From Planctomycetaceae bacterium (lineage in GTDB: Bacteria > Planctomycetota > Planctomycetia > Planctomycetales > Planctomycetaceae), in NCBI GenBank assembly GCA_029259845.1, contig JAJDEI010000249.1, positions 1 through 40,812 of the forward strand: 40,812 nucleotides of DNA, in the 5' to 3' direction. The stretch's first letter is position 1; the number at the start of each line of letters is the position of its first letter. Positions 7,958 to 16,946 of this stretch are shown here, piece by piece. Both the position numbers and the translations under genes were made by a program. The notes under the pieces are model-generated. The model worked only from the letters and a program-made list of their open reading frames with translations, made no database searches and was not told the origin of the DNA.

Positions 7958-8752
7958 ATGAAGATGCTGCACCGTGCTCGGCCGAAACGCCGCCGTGATC
8001 GTTCCCCCCGAATTCGCAGATTGGTCGAATTCCAGGGGATCCGAAAACTCAGCCGTCAGAAATACCGCCAACGAATCCGGGATCATTACGACGGTCCGGC
8101 CGGTTCGGTGCTGGCGATTGCCAGTCTGTTGTCGCTGCACGAGCCGCTCGTGGGACGGATGCTCCGCAAGCGGATGTTCGACGTGACGCGGTTCCGGCGC
8201 ATCCTCGACATTGGTTCCGGCGCCGGGCAAATCCTCGGCCATCTGCTGCGGACCGTCGAGCAGGAGACGGAAGTCGTCGCCTGCGACTTGTCCCATCAAA
8301 TGCTGCGGCGGGCGCAACATCGCATCAAAAGCAGCCGCCCGGACTACGTCGTCGCGGACATGACCCGCTTGCCTTTCGCGGACGGCTCATTCGATTGCAT
8401 CACCTGCGGCTGGGTGATTGAACATCTGTCCGACCCCCGTCCCGGGCTGAAGGAGTTTCAACGGGTCCTTGTGCCGAATGGCAGCGTGTTCCTGCTCGCC
8501 ACCGAGGACACGGTCTCAGGGTTGCTGACCAGCCACACCTGGAAGTGCCGCACCTATAACCGCCGCGAGTTGCAGGAAGCTTGCGAAGAAATGGGGTTAC
8601 CATGGCACGAACAGTTGTGGCTGTCTCGAGTTCACCGCTTCTTCAAGATCGGCGGCATCCTCGTCGAAGCCCAAAAGCCCGCGGCCTTCGATTTGAGTGA
8701 GGGACCAGCCCTCTCGTCTGACGCCACGGTTTCGCACGCCATCACCGTCTAG
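7958..8752 (+). CDS. Class I SAM-dependent methyltransferase
   Basis: A 264-aa Rossmann-fold methyltransferase of the Methyltransf_11/UbiE-like kind. Motif I ILDIGSGAGQ is at residues 82-91, the acidic end of strand 2 is VVACDLS, and the post-motif regions YVVADMTRLPFADGSFD and VIEHLSDPRPGLKEFQRVLVPNG are complete. The first 45 residues are strongly basic (RARPKRRRDRSPRIRR), which could aid RNA or membrane association. The substrate cannot be deduced: the fold is shared by quinone, lipid and small-molecule methylases, and neighbours give no pathway. An alternative ATG lies two codons downstream. Confidence 0.85.
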   Translation: MKMLHRARPKRRRDRSPRIRRLVEFQGIRKLSRQKYRQRIRDHYDGPAGSVLAIASLLSLHEPLVGRMLRKRMFDVTRFRRILDIGSGAGQILGHLLRTVEQETEVVACDLSHQMLRRAQHRIKSSRPDYVVADMTRLPFADGSFDCITCGWVIEHLSDPRPGLKEFQRVLVPNGSVFLLATEDTVSGLLTSHTWKCRTYNRRELQEACEEMGLPWHEQLWLSRVHRFFKIGGILVEAQKPAAFDLSEGPALSSDATVSHAITV

Positions 8753-9078
8753 TGCCCTGTCAGACGCTCGGTTCGGAATTGGAGTTGGAGTACAAGCTTT
8801 AGCTTGCCGTCGCAGCCTCAAGGCTGAACTCCAACCATCAATCCGGTCGGTCAATAACCCCCCTGACCGACTCCACGGCTCCATTCCTAAGCTGGTGCCT
8901 TGGGCGTCGAACGCACTTTCGTCTCGGTTCGAGGACAGAGACGCCAGCTTGGGAACGACGAAGGCTCGCCTTGCCGGTTGCTGCAAGAAGGCTTCGCTGA
9001 TACGTTGCCGGGTGACATGTCCCGGAAAAATTCGCCTGCTCCGGGGCGATTAGGCGGTCGGTCGATTCGAACGGGATC
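8753..9078. other. Intergenic region with repeat-like palindromes
   Basis: No gene seen. Positions 8779-8836 form an imperfect palindrome (GGAGTTGGAGTACAAGC facing GAACTCCAACC), and GTCTCGGTTCGAGGACAGAGAC at about 8921-8942 is another short hairpin. Both resemble the short repeated elements seen in other gaps of this window. The glnE promoter should lie at the right end. Confidence 0.4.
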
Positions 9079-12000
9079 ATGGTTGACAACGTCCAGCAAT
9101 TCCTGCATCCGGGAGCCTTGCCCGACGCTGAGGCCGAGCGATGGTTGCAGCAACAGGGATTCGACGAAGCGTCTGCGGCTCGGAGGCGTTTGCTCGATCT
9201 CTGTCCGGACGGCAGCGCGCGCGACCATCTGGCCCCCTGTCTTCCCGCACTGTTGTTTGCCGTCGCCGAATCCGCGTCCCCGGACGGCTCGCTGCTGAAC
9301 TTCGAGCGGTTCGTCCAGAGCGTGCCGGACCGGGATGCCCTGTACCGGTATCTGTGTGAGCACCCGCGGGCCGTCGAGATTCTGGTCAAACTGTTTGTGG
9401 GCAGCCAGTTTCTGACGGAGATTCTGCTTCGGCATCCGGAGTATCTGGACGAACTTACGCAGCATCGCCGACTGGCCGAGTTTAAGACGCGGGAAGAATT
9501 CTTCGGGGCGTTTTCAGTGCCGCTCGAGCGGGCTTCCTCACTGGCTGACAAGCTGGATGCGGTGCGCAGCGTCCAGAAGTGGGAGCTGCTGCGTCTGGGA
9601 GCGTGCGATACGTTCGGACTGATGGACCTGAAATCCGTCACGCTGCAACTGGCCCTGTTGGCCGACAGCGTCGTTCAGATCTGCATGGAAACGGTGGCGG
9701 AATCGCTGAATCTCGATACCACCGGGTTCGCCGTGCTGGCGTTTGGAAAATTGGGCGGCGAGGAGCTGAACTACAGTTCGGACATCGACCTCGTGTTTGT
9801 TGCTGAAGATGGGGCGGAGCGCTATTGGGGGCTCGGGCAGCATCTCATCAAGGCCCTGATGGACGCGACGGTGAACGGTTTCCTGTACCGGGTCGACATG
9901 CGACTGCGACCGTGGGGGCGCTCCGGTCCGCTGGTCACCAACATCGGCGCCTACGTGGATTACCTGCGAAAATCGGGAAAGCTGTGGGAGAAGCAGGCGC
10001 TGCTCAAGGCGCGGTGCATCGCCGGGAACTACGCCGTCGGACGGGAGTTGCTCCGGCGATTGACGCCCGCAGTTTTCGACGTTGCCTCCGACGCTGTGCG
10101 TGCCAACGTGATCGACATGAAAGGACGGATCGAAGCCCAGCTTGAAAAGACCGGCCGCAAGTGGGGCGAGGTCAAGGCGGGACAAGGGAGCATTCGCGAT
10201 GTCGAATTTGTGACGCAATGCCTGCAACTGATTCACGGCGGCGAGCATCCCGCCGTCCGCAGTATCAACACGCTCGACGGGCTTGTCCGCCTGGCGGACC
10301 TCGATCTCCTTCAGGCAGACGAGTACCGCCGGCTGAGCAGCGGCTACGTGTTCCTGCGAACGATCGAGCATGCGCTCCAATTGATGCACAACAAGCAAAT
10401 GCACACGCTGCCTCAGGGGCGGCGCGAACTCGACTACCTCGCCCGTCGGCTCGATTTTCCCGGCCCGGATGAATTCGTCGCGCACTACGATCAGCACTGC
10501 CGCGAGATCCGGGCCGTGTACGAGAAATATGTTCTGCGGGGAGAAGACGCACGCCACGAGCCGGAGCCGACGCCCGAACGCGACGTCCAGTCGCATCTGG
10601 GGGCAGCGGCCGCCTCCTATCAGGAGCAGTTCCCTGCCGAGCAACTCGAGCGGCATCTGACGATGCTTCAACAACTCGATGACGAGACGATTGTCCGCGT
10701 GGAAGCGGCGCCGCTCGCGGACAACCGTTGGGAACTGACCGTTGTCGGCTACGACCAACTGGGCGATCTTTCCGCGATCTGCGGACTGTTATTCGTCTTC
10801 GGCTACGACATTCTGTCCGGCAACGTCTTTACCGGCACCGAGGTTGCCGCGCCGGTCGAGACGACATCCGGAGAGCGTGCCTCCCGGCGGAAGTTCGTCA
10901 ATGTGTTCATTGTGCGCCCCCCGCTCGATGTTGTTCCGCCCGCGGTCTGGAGCCGGTACGCATCCGACCTCAACGAACTGCTTTCCCTGTTGCGAGACAA
11001 GAAGTACGGAGAAGTGCAAGGGCGGCTGGCGAAGCGGCTGGCCAGTGCCTTGCGGGAGACGCCGGCTTCGGATTCGCCGCTGCTGCCGGTGACGATCTCG
11101 GTCGACAACGAGGCCGATGCGGACGCCACGGTGCTCCACATTCAGGCGGAGGACACGCCCGGTTTTCTGTACGAATTGACCAATTCGCTCAGTCTCAGCA
11201 ACACGTCGATCACGCGCATGCAAATCCAGTCGGTCGGCCGTCAGGTGCTCGACACCCTGCACGTGACCGACGCCCGCGGACGCAAGATCGATGACCCCCG
11301 CCGGGTTCGCGAACTGCGGGCGGCAGTCGTGCTGATCAAGCATTTCACCCAGTTGCTGCCCGCCTCTCCGAACCCGGAAGCCGCGCTGCTGCACTTTCGG
11401 GAGTTACTGGAGCAACTGTTCTCTCAGCCGCAATGGGTCGAACAGTTGTCCGACCTCCAGCAGCCGGAAGTCCTCAAGGCGCTGGCCAAAATGCTGGGCG
11501 TCAGCGATTTTCTCTGGGACGATTTTCTCAAGTTGCAGCACTCCAATCTTTTTCCGGTCATCACCGATCTGAAAGCGTTGCAGCAGCCCAAAGACAAACA
11601 GCAGATGGCGTCTGAATTGGCGGACGACCTCGCTGAGGCGACCGACCGGGAGTCGCGCCGCCGCGTGCTGAACGCCTTCAAGGACCGTGAGATGCTCCGC
11701 GTCGATCTGCGGCACATCCTGGGCCTGCAGGACAAGTTCGGCATGTTCTCGCGCGAACTGACCGACATCGCCGAGGTGATCGTCGAGTTCGCCCGCAAGA
11801 TGTGCCACGACGAACTGGCCGCCCGCCACGGAACGCCCCGATCGAAAGACGGTCGTCCCTCCGCGCTGTCGGTCTGTGCGCTGGGCAAATGCGGGGGACG
11901 GGAACTGGGCTTCGCCTCCGACATCGAACTGATGTTCCTCTACGAACATGACGGCCGGACCGACGGACCGGAACCGATCACGGCGCTGGAGTTCTACCAA

Positions 12001-12792
12001 CAGTTGGCCGAGTGGTTTCGGAAATCGATCTTCGCCCGAAACAAGGCGATCTTTGAGATCGACTTGCGACTGCGTCCCTACGGGCGCGCGGGAAGTCTGG
12101 CGGTCTCGTTGGAGACGTTTGAGAAGTACTTCGGTGCGGACGGGCCGGCATGGCCGTACGAACGCCAGGCACTGGTGAAGCTCCGGCCGATCGCCGGCGA
12201 CGGGGAGTTCGGCGAGCGGGTGGTGGCGGTGCGGGACCGGCTGATCTACACAGGCCGGCCGTTCGACGTCGCCTCCATGCGGGCCATGCGGGAAAAACAA
12301 AACCGGCAACTGGTCGAAGCGGGAAGTTTCAACGCCAAATTGAGTCCGGGCGGGCTCGTCGACTGTGAGTACTTCGTGCAGGGATTGCAGATGACCTACG
12401 GGCACGAACATCCCTCGCTGCGCGTGACCAATACCCGGGAAGCCCTCAAGGCATTGCAGGCGATCGGCGTCATCAGCGAAGAGGAGCGGGTCCGGCTGAG
12501 GGACGCCTATCGGTTTCTTCGACGCGTGATTGACGGTTTGCGAATGGTCCGCGGCGATGCCCGTGACCTCACCGTCCCGCCAGTCGATTCGGAGGAGTTC
12601 GAATTCCTCGCCCGCCGCCTCGGCTACGAGAACCGCGTGCAGTCGCTCGAAAAGGATCTCGAAACGTACACGGAAGACGTCCGCAGTCTCTCCAAGCGAT
12701 TCGACCGTTTGCCCGACCGTGGCCCCGGCTATTCGCCCGACCGCCGCGATCTGTCCGATCCGCCCGCCCCCTCCGCGAAGCAGCCGCAATGA
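9079..12792 (+). CDS. glnE: Glutamine synthetase adenylyltransferase/deadenylase with internal GlnD-like ACT module
   Basis: At 1237 aa this is clearly longer than a usual GlnE (about 950). The first half (1-520) has the nucleotidyltransferase motif AFGKLGGEELNYSSDIDLVF (around 219-240) and RMRLRPWGRSGPL, the deadenylase-type domain. The second half (880-1200) has ALGKCGGRELGFASDIELMF (about 932-955) and LRLRPYGRAGSLAVS, the adenylyltransferase-type domain. Between them lie about 300 extra residues resembling the C-terminus of GlnD: an ACT-like segment near 550-616 (LSAICGLLFVFGYDILSG) and a clear ACT at about 671-755 (VDNEADADATVLHIQAEDTP, then TPGFLYELTNSLSLS). ACT domains of GlnD sense glutamine, so direct glutamine control of this enzyme is inferred. 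The C-terminal catalytic DxD reads D-I-E. The stop overlaps the next gene's ATG. Confidence 0.93.
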   Translation: MVDNVQQFLHPGALPDAEAERWLQQQGFDEASAARRRLLDLCPDGSARDHLAPCLPALLFAVAESASPDGSLLNFERFVQSVPDRDALYRYLCEHPRAVEILVKLFVGSQFLTEILLRHPEYLDELTQHRRLAEFKTREEFFGAFSVPLERASSLADKLDAVRSVQKWELLRLGACDTFGLMDLKSVTLQLALLADSVVQICMETVAESLNLDTTGFAVLAFGKLGGEELNYSSDIDLVFVAEDGAERYWGLGQHLIKALMDATVNGFLYRVDMRLRPWGRSGPLVTNIGAYVDYLRKSGKLWEKQALLKARCIAGNYAVGRELLRRLTPAVFDVASDAVRANVIDMKGRIEAQLEKTGRKWGEVKAGQGSIRDVEFVTQCLQLIHGGEHPAVRSINTLDGLVRLADLDLLQADEYRRLSSGYVFLRTIEHALQLMHNKQMHTLPQGRRELDYLARRLDFPGPDEFVAHYDQHCREIRAVYEKYVLRGEDARHEPEPTPERDVQSHLGAAAASYQEQFPAEQLERHLTMLQQLDDETIVRVEAAPLADNRWELTVVGYDQLGDLSAICGLLFVFGYDILSGNVFTGTEVAAPVETTSGERASRRKFVNVFIVRPPLDVVPPAVWSRYASDLNELLSLLRDKKYGEVQGRLAKRLASALRETPASDSPLLPVTISVDNEADADATVLHIQAEDTPGFLYELTNSLSLSNTSITRMQIQSVGRQVLDTLHVTDARGRKIDDPRRVRELRAAVVLIKHFTQLLPASPNPEAALLHFRELLEQLFSQPQWVEQLSDLQQPEVLKALAKMLGVSDFLWDDFLKLQHSNLFPVITDLKALQQPKDKQQMASELADDLAEATDRESRRRVLNAFKDREMLRVDLRHILGLQDKFGMFSRELTDIAEVIVEFARKMCHDELAARHGTPRSKDGRPSALSVCALGKCGGRELGFASDIELMFLYEHDGRTDGPEPITALEFYQQLAEWFRKSIFARNKAIFEIDLRLRPYGRAGSLAVSLETFEKYFGADGPAWPYERQALVKLRPIAGDGEFGERVVAVRDRLIYTGRPFDVASMRAMREKQNRQLVEAGSFNAKLSPGGLVDCEYFVQGLQMTYGHEHPSLRVTNTREALKALQAIGVISEEERVRLRDAYRFLRRVIDGLRMVRGDARDLTVPPVDSEEFEFLARRLGYENRVQSLEKDLETYTEDVRSLSKRFDRLPDRGPGYSPDRRDLSDPPAPSAKQPQ

Positions 12793-13535
12793 GCGTCGAT
12801 TTGATGGCCCCCGAACGGCTGGACCAGGGGTACGTCATCGTCCTGCCGGGAGTCGAAGGCCGCAGCCTGTTGAACCGCAGCATCGTGCGGGGCCTTGTGT
12901 CGGCGAATGTCCCCTACGGAATCGAAATCCACGACTGGACATACGGTCCGCTCGCCTACTTCTGGAACCTCCGCGACAGCCGCCGGCATCGGGCACAAGC
13001 GGAGGAAATTGCCGCCAAGCTCACCCGCTATCGGCAAGCCCATCCCGAAACGCCCGTGTACCTCATCGGACATTCCGGCGGCGGAGCGATGACACTGTTT
13101 ACCCTGGAGCGGCTGCCCGACACGGTAACGATCAACGGCGGGATCATGCTCATGCCCGCCATCTCGCCGTCCTACGACGTGATCCCCGCACTCGCCCACA
13201 CAACTCGCGGCCTGTGGAACTTCTCGTCCTGGGGCGATGCGATTTTCGTCGGGCTGGGGACGGTCCTGTGCGGAACCTGTGACGGCAGGCATCGTCTCGC
13301 TGCCGGGATGGTCGGGTTTTCGTCCGGGCACCAATCCCGGCACAAAACAGAGAACGTTCCGACCTGCGATGGACAGCCCAGTCTCCACGAAACGCCGTTC
13401 CGCCCGTCCATGCTTGGCGACGGCAACCTGGGCGGCCATTTCAGCCCGGTCAACCCGCGCTTTGTCAGACGCTGGATCGCCCCGATCGTGCTGGGAAGCG
13501 AACCGCCATCGGCCAAACCGGAACCAACAAGCTGA
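12789..13535 (+). CDS. Alpha/beta hydrolase-like protein
   Basis: A 248-aa protein overlapping the glnE stop by ATGA, so translation is probably coupled. It has a hydrolase-type core: an opening strand YVIVLPGVEGRS, then VYLIGHSGGGAMTLFTLERL, where the serine of GHSGGG is the expected nucleophile. After about residue 150 the sequence is less familiar and no acid or histidine can be assigned with confidence. No signal peptide. Function unknown; the coupling to glnE may be positional only. It ends 93 bp before the convergent TPR gene. Confidence 0.75.
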   Translation: MSVDLMAPERLDQGYVIVLPGVEGRSLLNRSIVRGLVSANVPYGIEIHDWTYGPLAYFWNLRDSRRHRAQAEEIAAKLTRYRQAHPETPVYLIGHSGGGAMTLFTLERLPDTVTINGGIMLMPAISPSYDVIPALAHTTRGLWNFSSWGDAIFVGLGTVLCGTCDGRHRLAAGMVGFSSGHQSRHKTENVPTCDGQPSLHETPFRPSMLGDGNLGGHFSPVNPRFVRRWIAPIVLGSEPPSAKPEPTS

Positions 13536-13628
13536 ACGCGCCGAATCGGGTGCGTCCCCGCCGTATCGCCTCAGGAACAGGCACGGGGTTCGACGGATGC
13601 CGAACAGGCGGCTTCGCGGCAACCGCGA

Positions 13629-15044
13629 CTATGCTGCTGGCCCGTCGCCGCCCTGGAGCGTTTCGAACCGTTTCTGAGTGTCCTTGTAGTCGTAGTCGAT
13701 GACCAGCACGTCGCCGTAATGGTTCTCGGCGGCTGTTGTGTCACTCAGTTCTTCGCAGACTCGTCCGGCCAGGTAGTGGGCTTCGGTGAACAGTTTGGGG
13801 TCGGTGTCGGCGTTCAGTTCGGGGATGGCCCGGTCGAACTGCCCACGGGCCAGGGAGAGCTTGTTGTCGTACATAAAGCACTTGCCCAACATAAAATGGG
13901 CCCGGGCTTTGAGCCGCGTGTGCTGGCTCGCTTTCTGCAGCAGCGGGATCGCCTGCGGCCATTTCTTGATCCGCATCAGCCGGTCGGCCAGTTCGAGCTT
14001 GAGGTTCATGTCCTGCGGATACCGGTCGGTGCGGTGGCTGAAGACCTGGAGTTCCCGCTTGACCAACTCGTTGGCCAGTCCCTGCACCTTTTTCTGATAA
14101 ACCGGCTCGTCCGGTTCGGCCGCCTGCTTCTCCCGGACGATGGCCAGGTTGGCCCGCATCCGGTCGAGCTCGACATCTTCGATCTGTTCCTGGATATTCG
14201 GATCGCCGCCGGAGACTTCCGATGCCTTCTGGAGGATCTCGGCGGCTTCTTCGAGCTTCTTGTTGGCGCGATAGTGGTGCGCAAGCTTGAGGTAGTTCTC
14301 GACCTGCTCCGGCTCCTTGCGGATGGCATGCTGCAGATCTTTTTCGACCGACATCCCCGGAGCGTCAACCTCACCCGGCTTCTTAGACAAGCGGGCCCGT
14401 TGCACGGCGACATCCGAGGTGCTCTTCGCTTCTTCGTATCCGCCCTTGGTGCGCACGTCTTCAAACGCGGCCTGCGTTGCTTTGGAACGGGCCTCGCCGT
14501 CGTTCGGGTCGATCCGGCAGATGTGCTCCCAAACCTTGGCCGCCTCAATGAACTCGGATTTCTCTTCGAGAATCTCCGCCAGCAAGCGGTTGTAGATCTT
14601 GCTCTTTGGTTCCGTATTGCGGGCGCAGGTGAAGGCGAACTTGGCGACGTCCAGATACTCCCGGGCCCGGGCCGCCTCGCCCAAGTCGGCATTCAGTTGG
14701 GCGTCCCAGGGGTTAATTTTGAGCCCCTCTTCGGCGAGTTTGTCGACCTCGTCCCAGGCCTCTTTCGCCTTGCGTTTCCTGATCTTGCTGCGAATCCGGA
14801 TCAGCTTGCCCTTTGCCAGGGCCCCCGCGCCGGTCTTGTTGTCATCGTATTTCCGATACGCGGTCTTGCGAGCGAGTTGCCGGTACATCACGTTGTCCAT
14901 CACCATCGATGCACAGGTCGCGAACATCTGCAGCGCATAGTCCAAGTTCTGCTTTTCCAGTGCTTCGGTCCCGGTTCGAAAGCACTTCGAAGCTGCCTTG
15001 TTTTTGGCCGCCTGATTCAGATTGCCGTTGTCACCCGCTGACAT
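13629..15044 (-). CDS. Tetratricopeptide repeat protein
   Basis: A 471-aa protein made of helical TPR-like repeats. Examples are FRTGTEALEKQNLDYALQMF near the N-terminus, LAEEGLKINPWDAQLNADLG, VWEHICRIDPNDGEARSK, LKLAHHYRANKKLEEAAEIL, and AHFMLGKCFMYDNKLSLARG. No signal peptide or membrane segment, so it is probably a cytoplasmic scaffold. A basic linker (RIRSKIRKRKAKEAW) lies near residue 85. The start MSAGDNGNLNQ is clear, and a 157-bp repeat begins 20 bp upstream, so that element must contain or displace part of its 5' region. Confidence 0.85.
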   Translation of the reverse strand: MSAGDNGNLNQAAKNKAASKCFRTGTEALEKQNLDYALQMFATCASMVMDNVMYRQLARKTAYRKYDDNKTGAGALAKGKLIRIRSKIRKRKAKEAWDEVDKLAEEGLKINPWDAQLNADLGEAARAREYLDVAKFAFTCARNTEPKSKIYNRLLAEILEEKSEFIEAAKVWEHICRIDPNDGEARSKATQAAFEDVRTKGGYEEAKSTSDVAVQRARLSKKPGEVDAPGMSVEKDLQHAIRKEPEQVENYLKLAHHYRANKKLEEAAEILQKASEVSGGDPNIQEQIEDVELDRMRANLAIVREKQAAEPDEPVYQKKVQGLANELVKRELQVFSHRTDRYPQDMNLKLELADRLMRIKKWPQAIPLLQKASQHTRLKARAHFMLGKCFMYDNKLSLARGQFDRAIPELNADTDPKLFTEAHYLAGRVCEELSDTTAAENHYGDVLVIDYDYKDTQKRFETLQGGDGPAA

Positions 15045-15064
15045 GCTTCACGTTTCTCCCATCC

Positions 15065-15221
15065 CAGGGCCATTCAAAGCTTGAATCTGGACAACATTGT
15101 AACCCGAAGCGTGAGCGAGGGACGAGTTGATCACTCGAGACCGCTTCCTCGCTAACGCTTCGGGTTGCCATTGGGCCGGTCTCGACCGGTCTATTCTCGA
15201 GGGAAACTTTGAATGGCCCTG
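15065..15221. repeat. 157-bp MITE-like element, copy B
   Basis: Termini CAGGGCCATTCAAAG (15065-15079) and CTTTGAATGGCCCTG (15207-15221) are a perfect 15-bp inverted pair. The centre carries the GTAACCCGAAGCGTGAGCG / CGCTAACGCTTCGGGTT hairpin arms. Its reverse complement aligns end to end with 3599-3755, so the copies are inverted relative to each other and identical in length. It lies directly upstream of the TPR gene. Confidence 0.85.
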
Positions 15222-15342
15222 TCCCCCATCTTCAGTGCCCAACGCCAGTTACCGGATGTATTATAGGGGGGAACCGCCTCGCAGAAACAGACCGAAGCAG
15301 CAGCGGTTGGCATGGTGGGCAGAGCCCCTCCGACGCGAATCA

Positions 15343-16800
15343 TCACGCCAGAACCGGCCCAACCACGTTCCCGGCGATGTCGGTGAGGCGGTAGTGGCGG
15401 CCTTGGAAGCGGTAGGTGAGGCGCTCGTGGTCGATGCCCAGAAGGTGCAGGATGGTGGCTTGCAGGTCGTGGGCGCTGACGGGGTTTTCGGCCACATTGT
15501 GGGCGAAATCGTCGGAGGAGCCGTAGGTCAGGCCCGGTTGGACGCCGCCGCCCGCCATCCAGATGGTGAAGGCGTAGGGGTGATGGTCGCGTCCCCAGCG
15601 GGCACGGTCTTCGATCTTCCCCTGCAGGAACGGCGTGCGGCCGAACTCTCCGCCCCAGATGATGAGCGTGTCGTCCAACAGGCCGCGCTGCTTGAGGTCG
15701 GTGACCAGGGCGGCGGAGGGGGCGTCGGTGTCCTGGCACTGAATGGCCAGTTGGGTGGTGAGGTTGCGGTGCTGGTCCCAGCCGGCGTGCATGAGTTGGA
15801 CGAAGCGGACGCCGCGCTCGGCGAGGCGGCGGGCCATCAGGCAGTTGTACGCATACGAGCCGGTCCGCGTGACGTCGGGGCCGTACATGTCGAGAATGTG
15901 CTGCGGTTCATTGGAGAAGTCGGTCAGATCGGGGACCGACGCCTGCATGCGGTAGGCCATTTCGTACTGGGCGATGCGGGTGGCGATCTCCGGGTCGCCA
16001 AACTCGTTGAGTTTGATCTCGTTGAGCCGCGCGAGGTCGTCGAGCAGTCCGCGTCGGACCGCGCGGCTCATGCCCTGCGGATTGGAGAGGTACAGCACCG
16101 GGTCGCCGACGCCCCGGAACTTGACACCCTGGTACTTCGAGGGGAGAAAGCCGTTGCCCCAGTAGTAGTCGTAGAAGATTTGTCCGCAGGTGGCTTCCTT
16201 GTCGCGTGACGTCATCACCACGAAGCCGGGCAGTTCCTGCGTATCGCTGCCGAGCCCGTAGGTGAGCCAGGCCCCCATGCTGGGGCGGCCGGGACGCTGG
16301 AACCCGGTCATAAAGTGCGTGATGGCGGGGGCGTGATTGACCTGATCGGTGTGCATCGATTTGATGAAGCACAAATCGTCGACGATGGCGGCGGTGTGAG
16401 GCAGCAGGTCCGAGACCCACGCTCCGCTCTCCCCATGCGGGCGCAGAGGGGCAAGCGGTTTGAGGACGGGGCGCGCGGTTTGTCCGGAGGTCATCGTGCT
16501 CAGCCGCCGGCCCCCCTGCACTTCGTCAGGGATTTGCTTGCCGTGCCATTCGAGGATGCGCGGCTTGTGGTCGTACAAGTCAACATGCGAAGGGGCTCCG
16601 TTGTGCAGGAGATAAATCACCCGCTTGGCCTTGGGGAAATGGTGCGGCAAGTCGGGCAGTCCGCCGTTTGCAGTGGAGTCGCCGCGAGCCGTATCCTCGT
16701 GGAGCAGCGTTCCAAGAGCGGCTGCACCGAGCGCGCTCGCCGAACGACCGAGCAGTTGTCGTCGAGTTTGTAGGACGTGTGCGTCAAGGATGGGGTTCAT
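15343..16800 (-). CDS. DUF1501 family secreted protein
   Basis: A 485-aa member of the planctomycete DUF1501 family (alkaline phosphatase/sulfatase-like fold, function unproven). The N-terminus has a twin-arginine type signal, TRRQLLGRSASALGAAALGT, predicting Tat export. Typical family blocks follow: AKRVIYLLHNGAPSHVDLYD, HGESGAWVSDLLPH, IWGGEFGRTPF, GRDHHPYAFTIWMAGGG and HLLGIDHERLTYRFQGR. The start was set at MNPILDAH just before the signal; the frame is open far upstream, but that part lies antisense-like within the next gene's territory. It follows the PSCyt/PSD1 gene by 146 bp on the same strand, the usual pairing in this phylum. Confidence 0.92.
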   Translation of the reverse strand: MNPILDAHVLQTRRQLLGRSASALGAAALGTLLHEDTARGDSTANGGLPDLPHHFPKAKRVIYLLHNGAPSHVDLYDHKPRILEWHGKQIPDEVQGGRRLSTMTSGQTARPVLKPLAPLRPHGESGAWVSDLLPHTAAIVDDLCFIKSMHTDQVNHAPAITHFMTGFQRPGRPSMGAWLTYGLGSDTQELPGFVVMTSRDKEATCGQIFYDYYWGNGFLPSKYQGVKFRGVGDPVLYLSNPQGMSRAVRRGLLDDLARLNEIKLNEFGDPEIATRIAQYEMAYRMQASVPDLTDFSNEPQHILDMYGPDVTRTGSYAYNCLMARRLAERGVRFVQLMHAGWDQHRNLTTQLAIQCQDTDAPSAALVTDLKQRGLLDDTLIIWGGEFGRTPFLQGKIEDRARWGRDHHPYAFTIWMAGGGVQPGLTYGSSDDFAHNVAENPVSAHDLQATILHLLGIDHERLTYRFQGRHYRLTDIAGNVVGPVLA

Positions 16801-16946
16801 CGGTTGGCTCGGAAAGTCGCCATCACGCTCCGCGTGCTGGCAGAATGAAGGGGAAACTTGCGATGTGTGATATGTTTGGACGCGGGTGAGTGACCGTGAC
16901 GTCACGCGGAGCGTGACGGCTACTTTCGTGACGACTACTTTTTCGG

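Noticed and set aside
11404-12789. 461-aa minus-strand frame opposite glnE
   Set aside because: Shadow of the C-terminal GlnE domain, no independent protein features.
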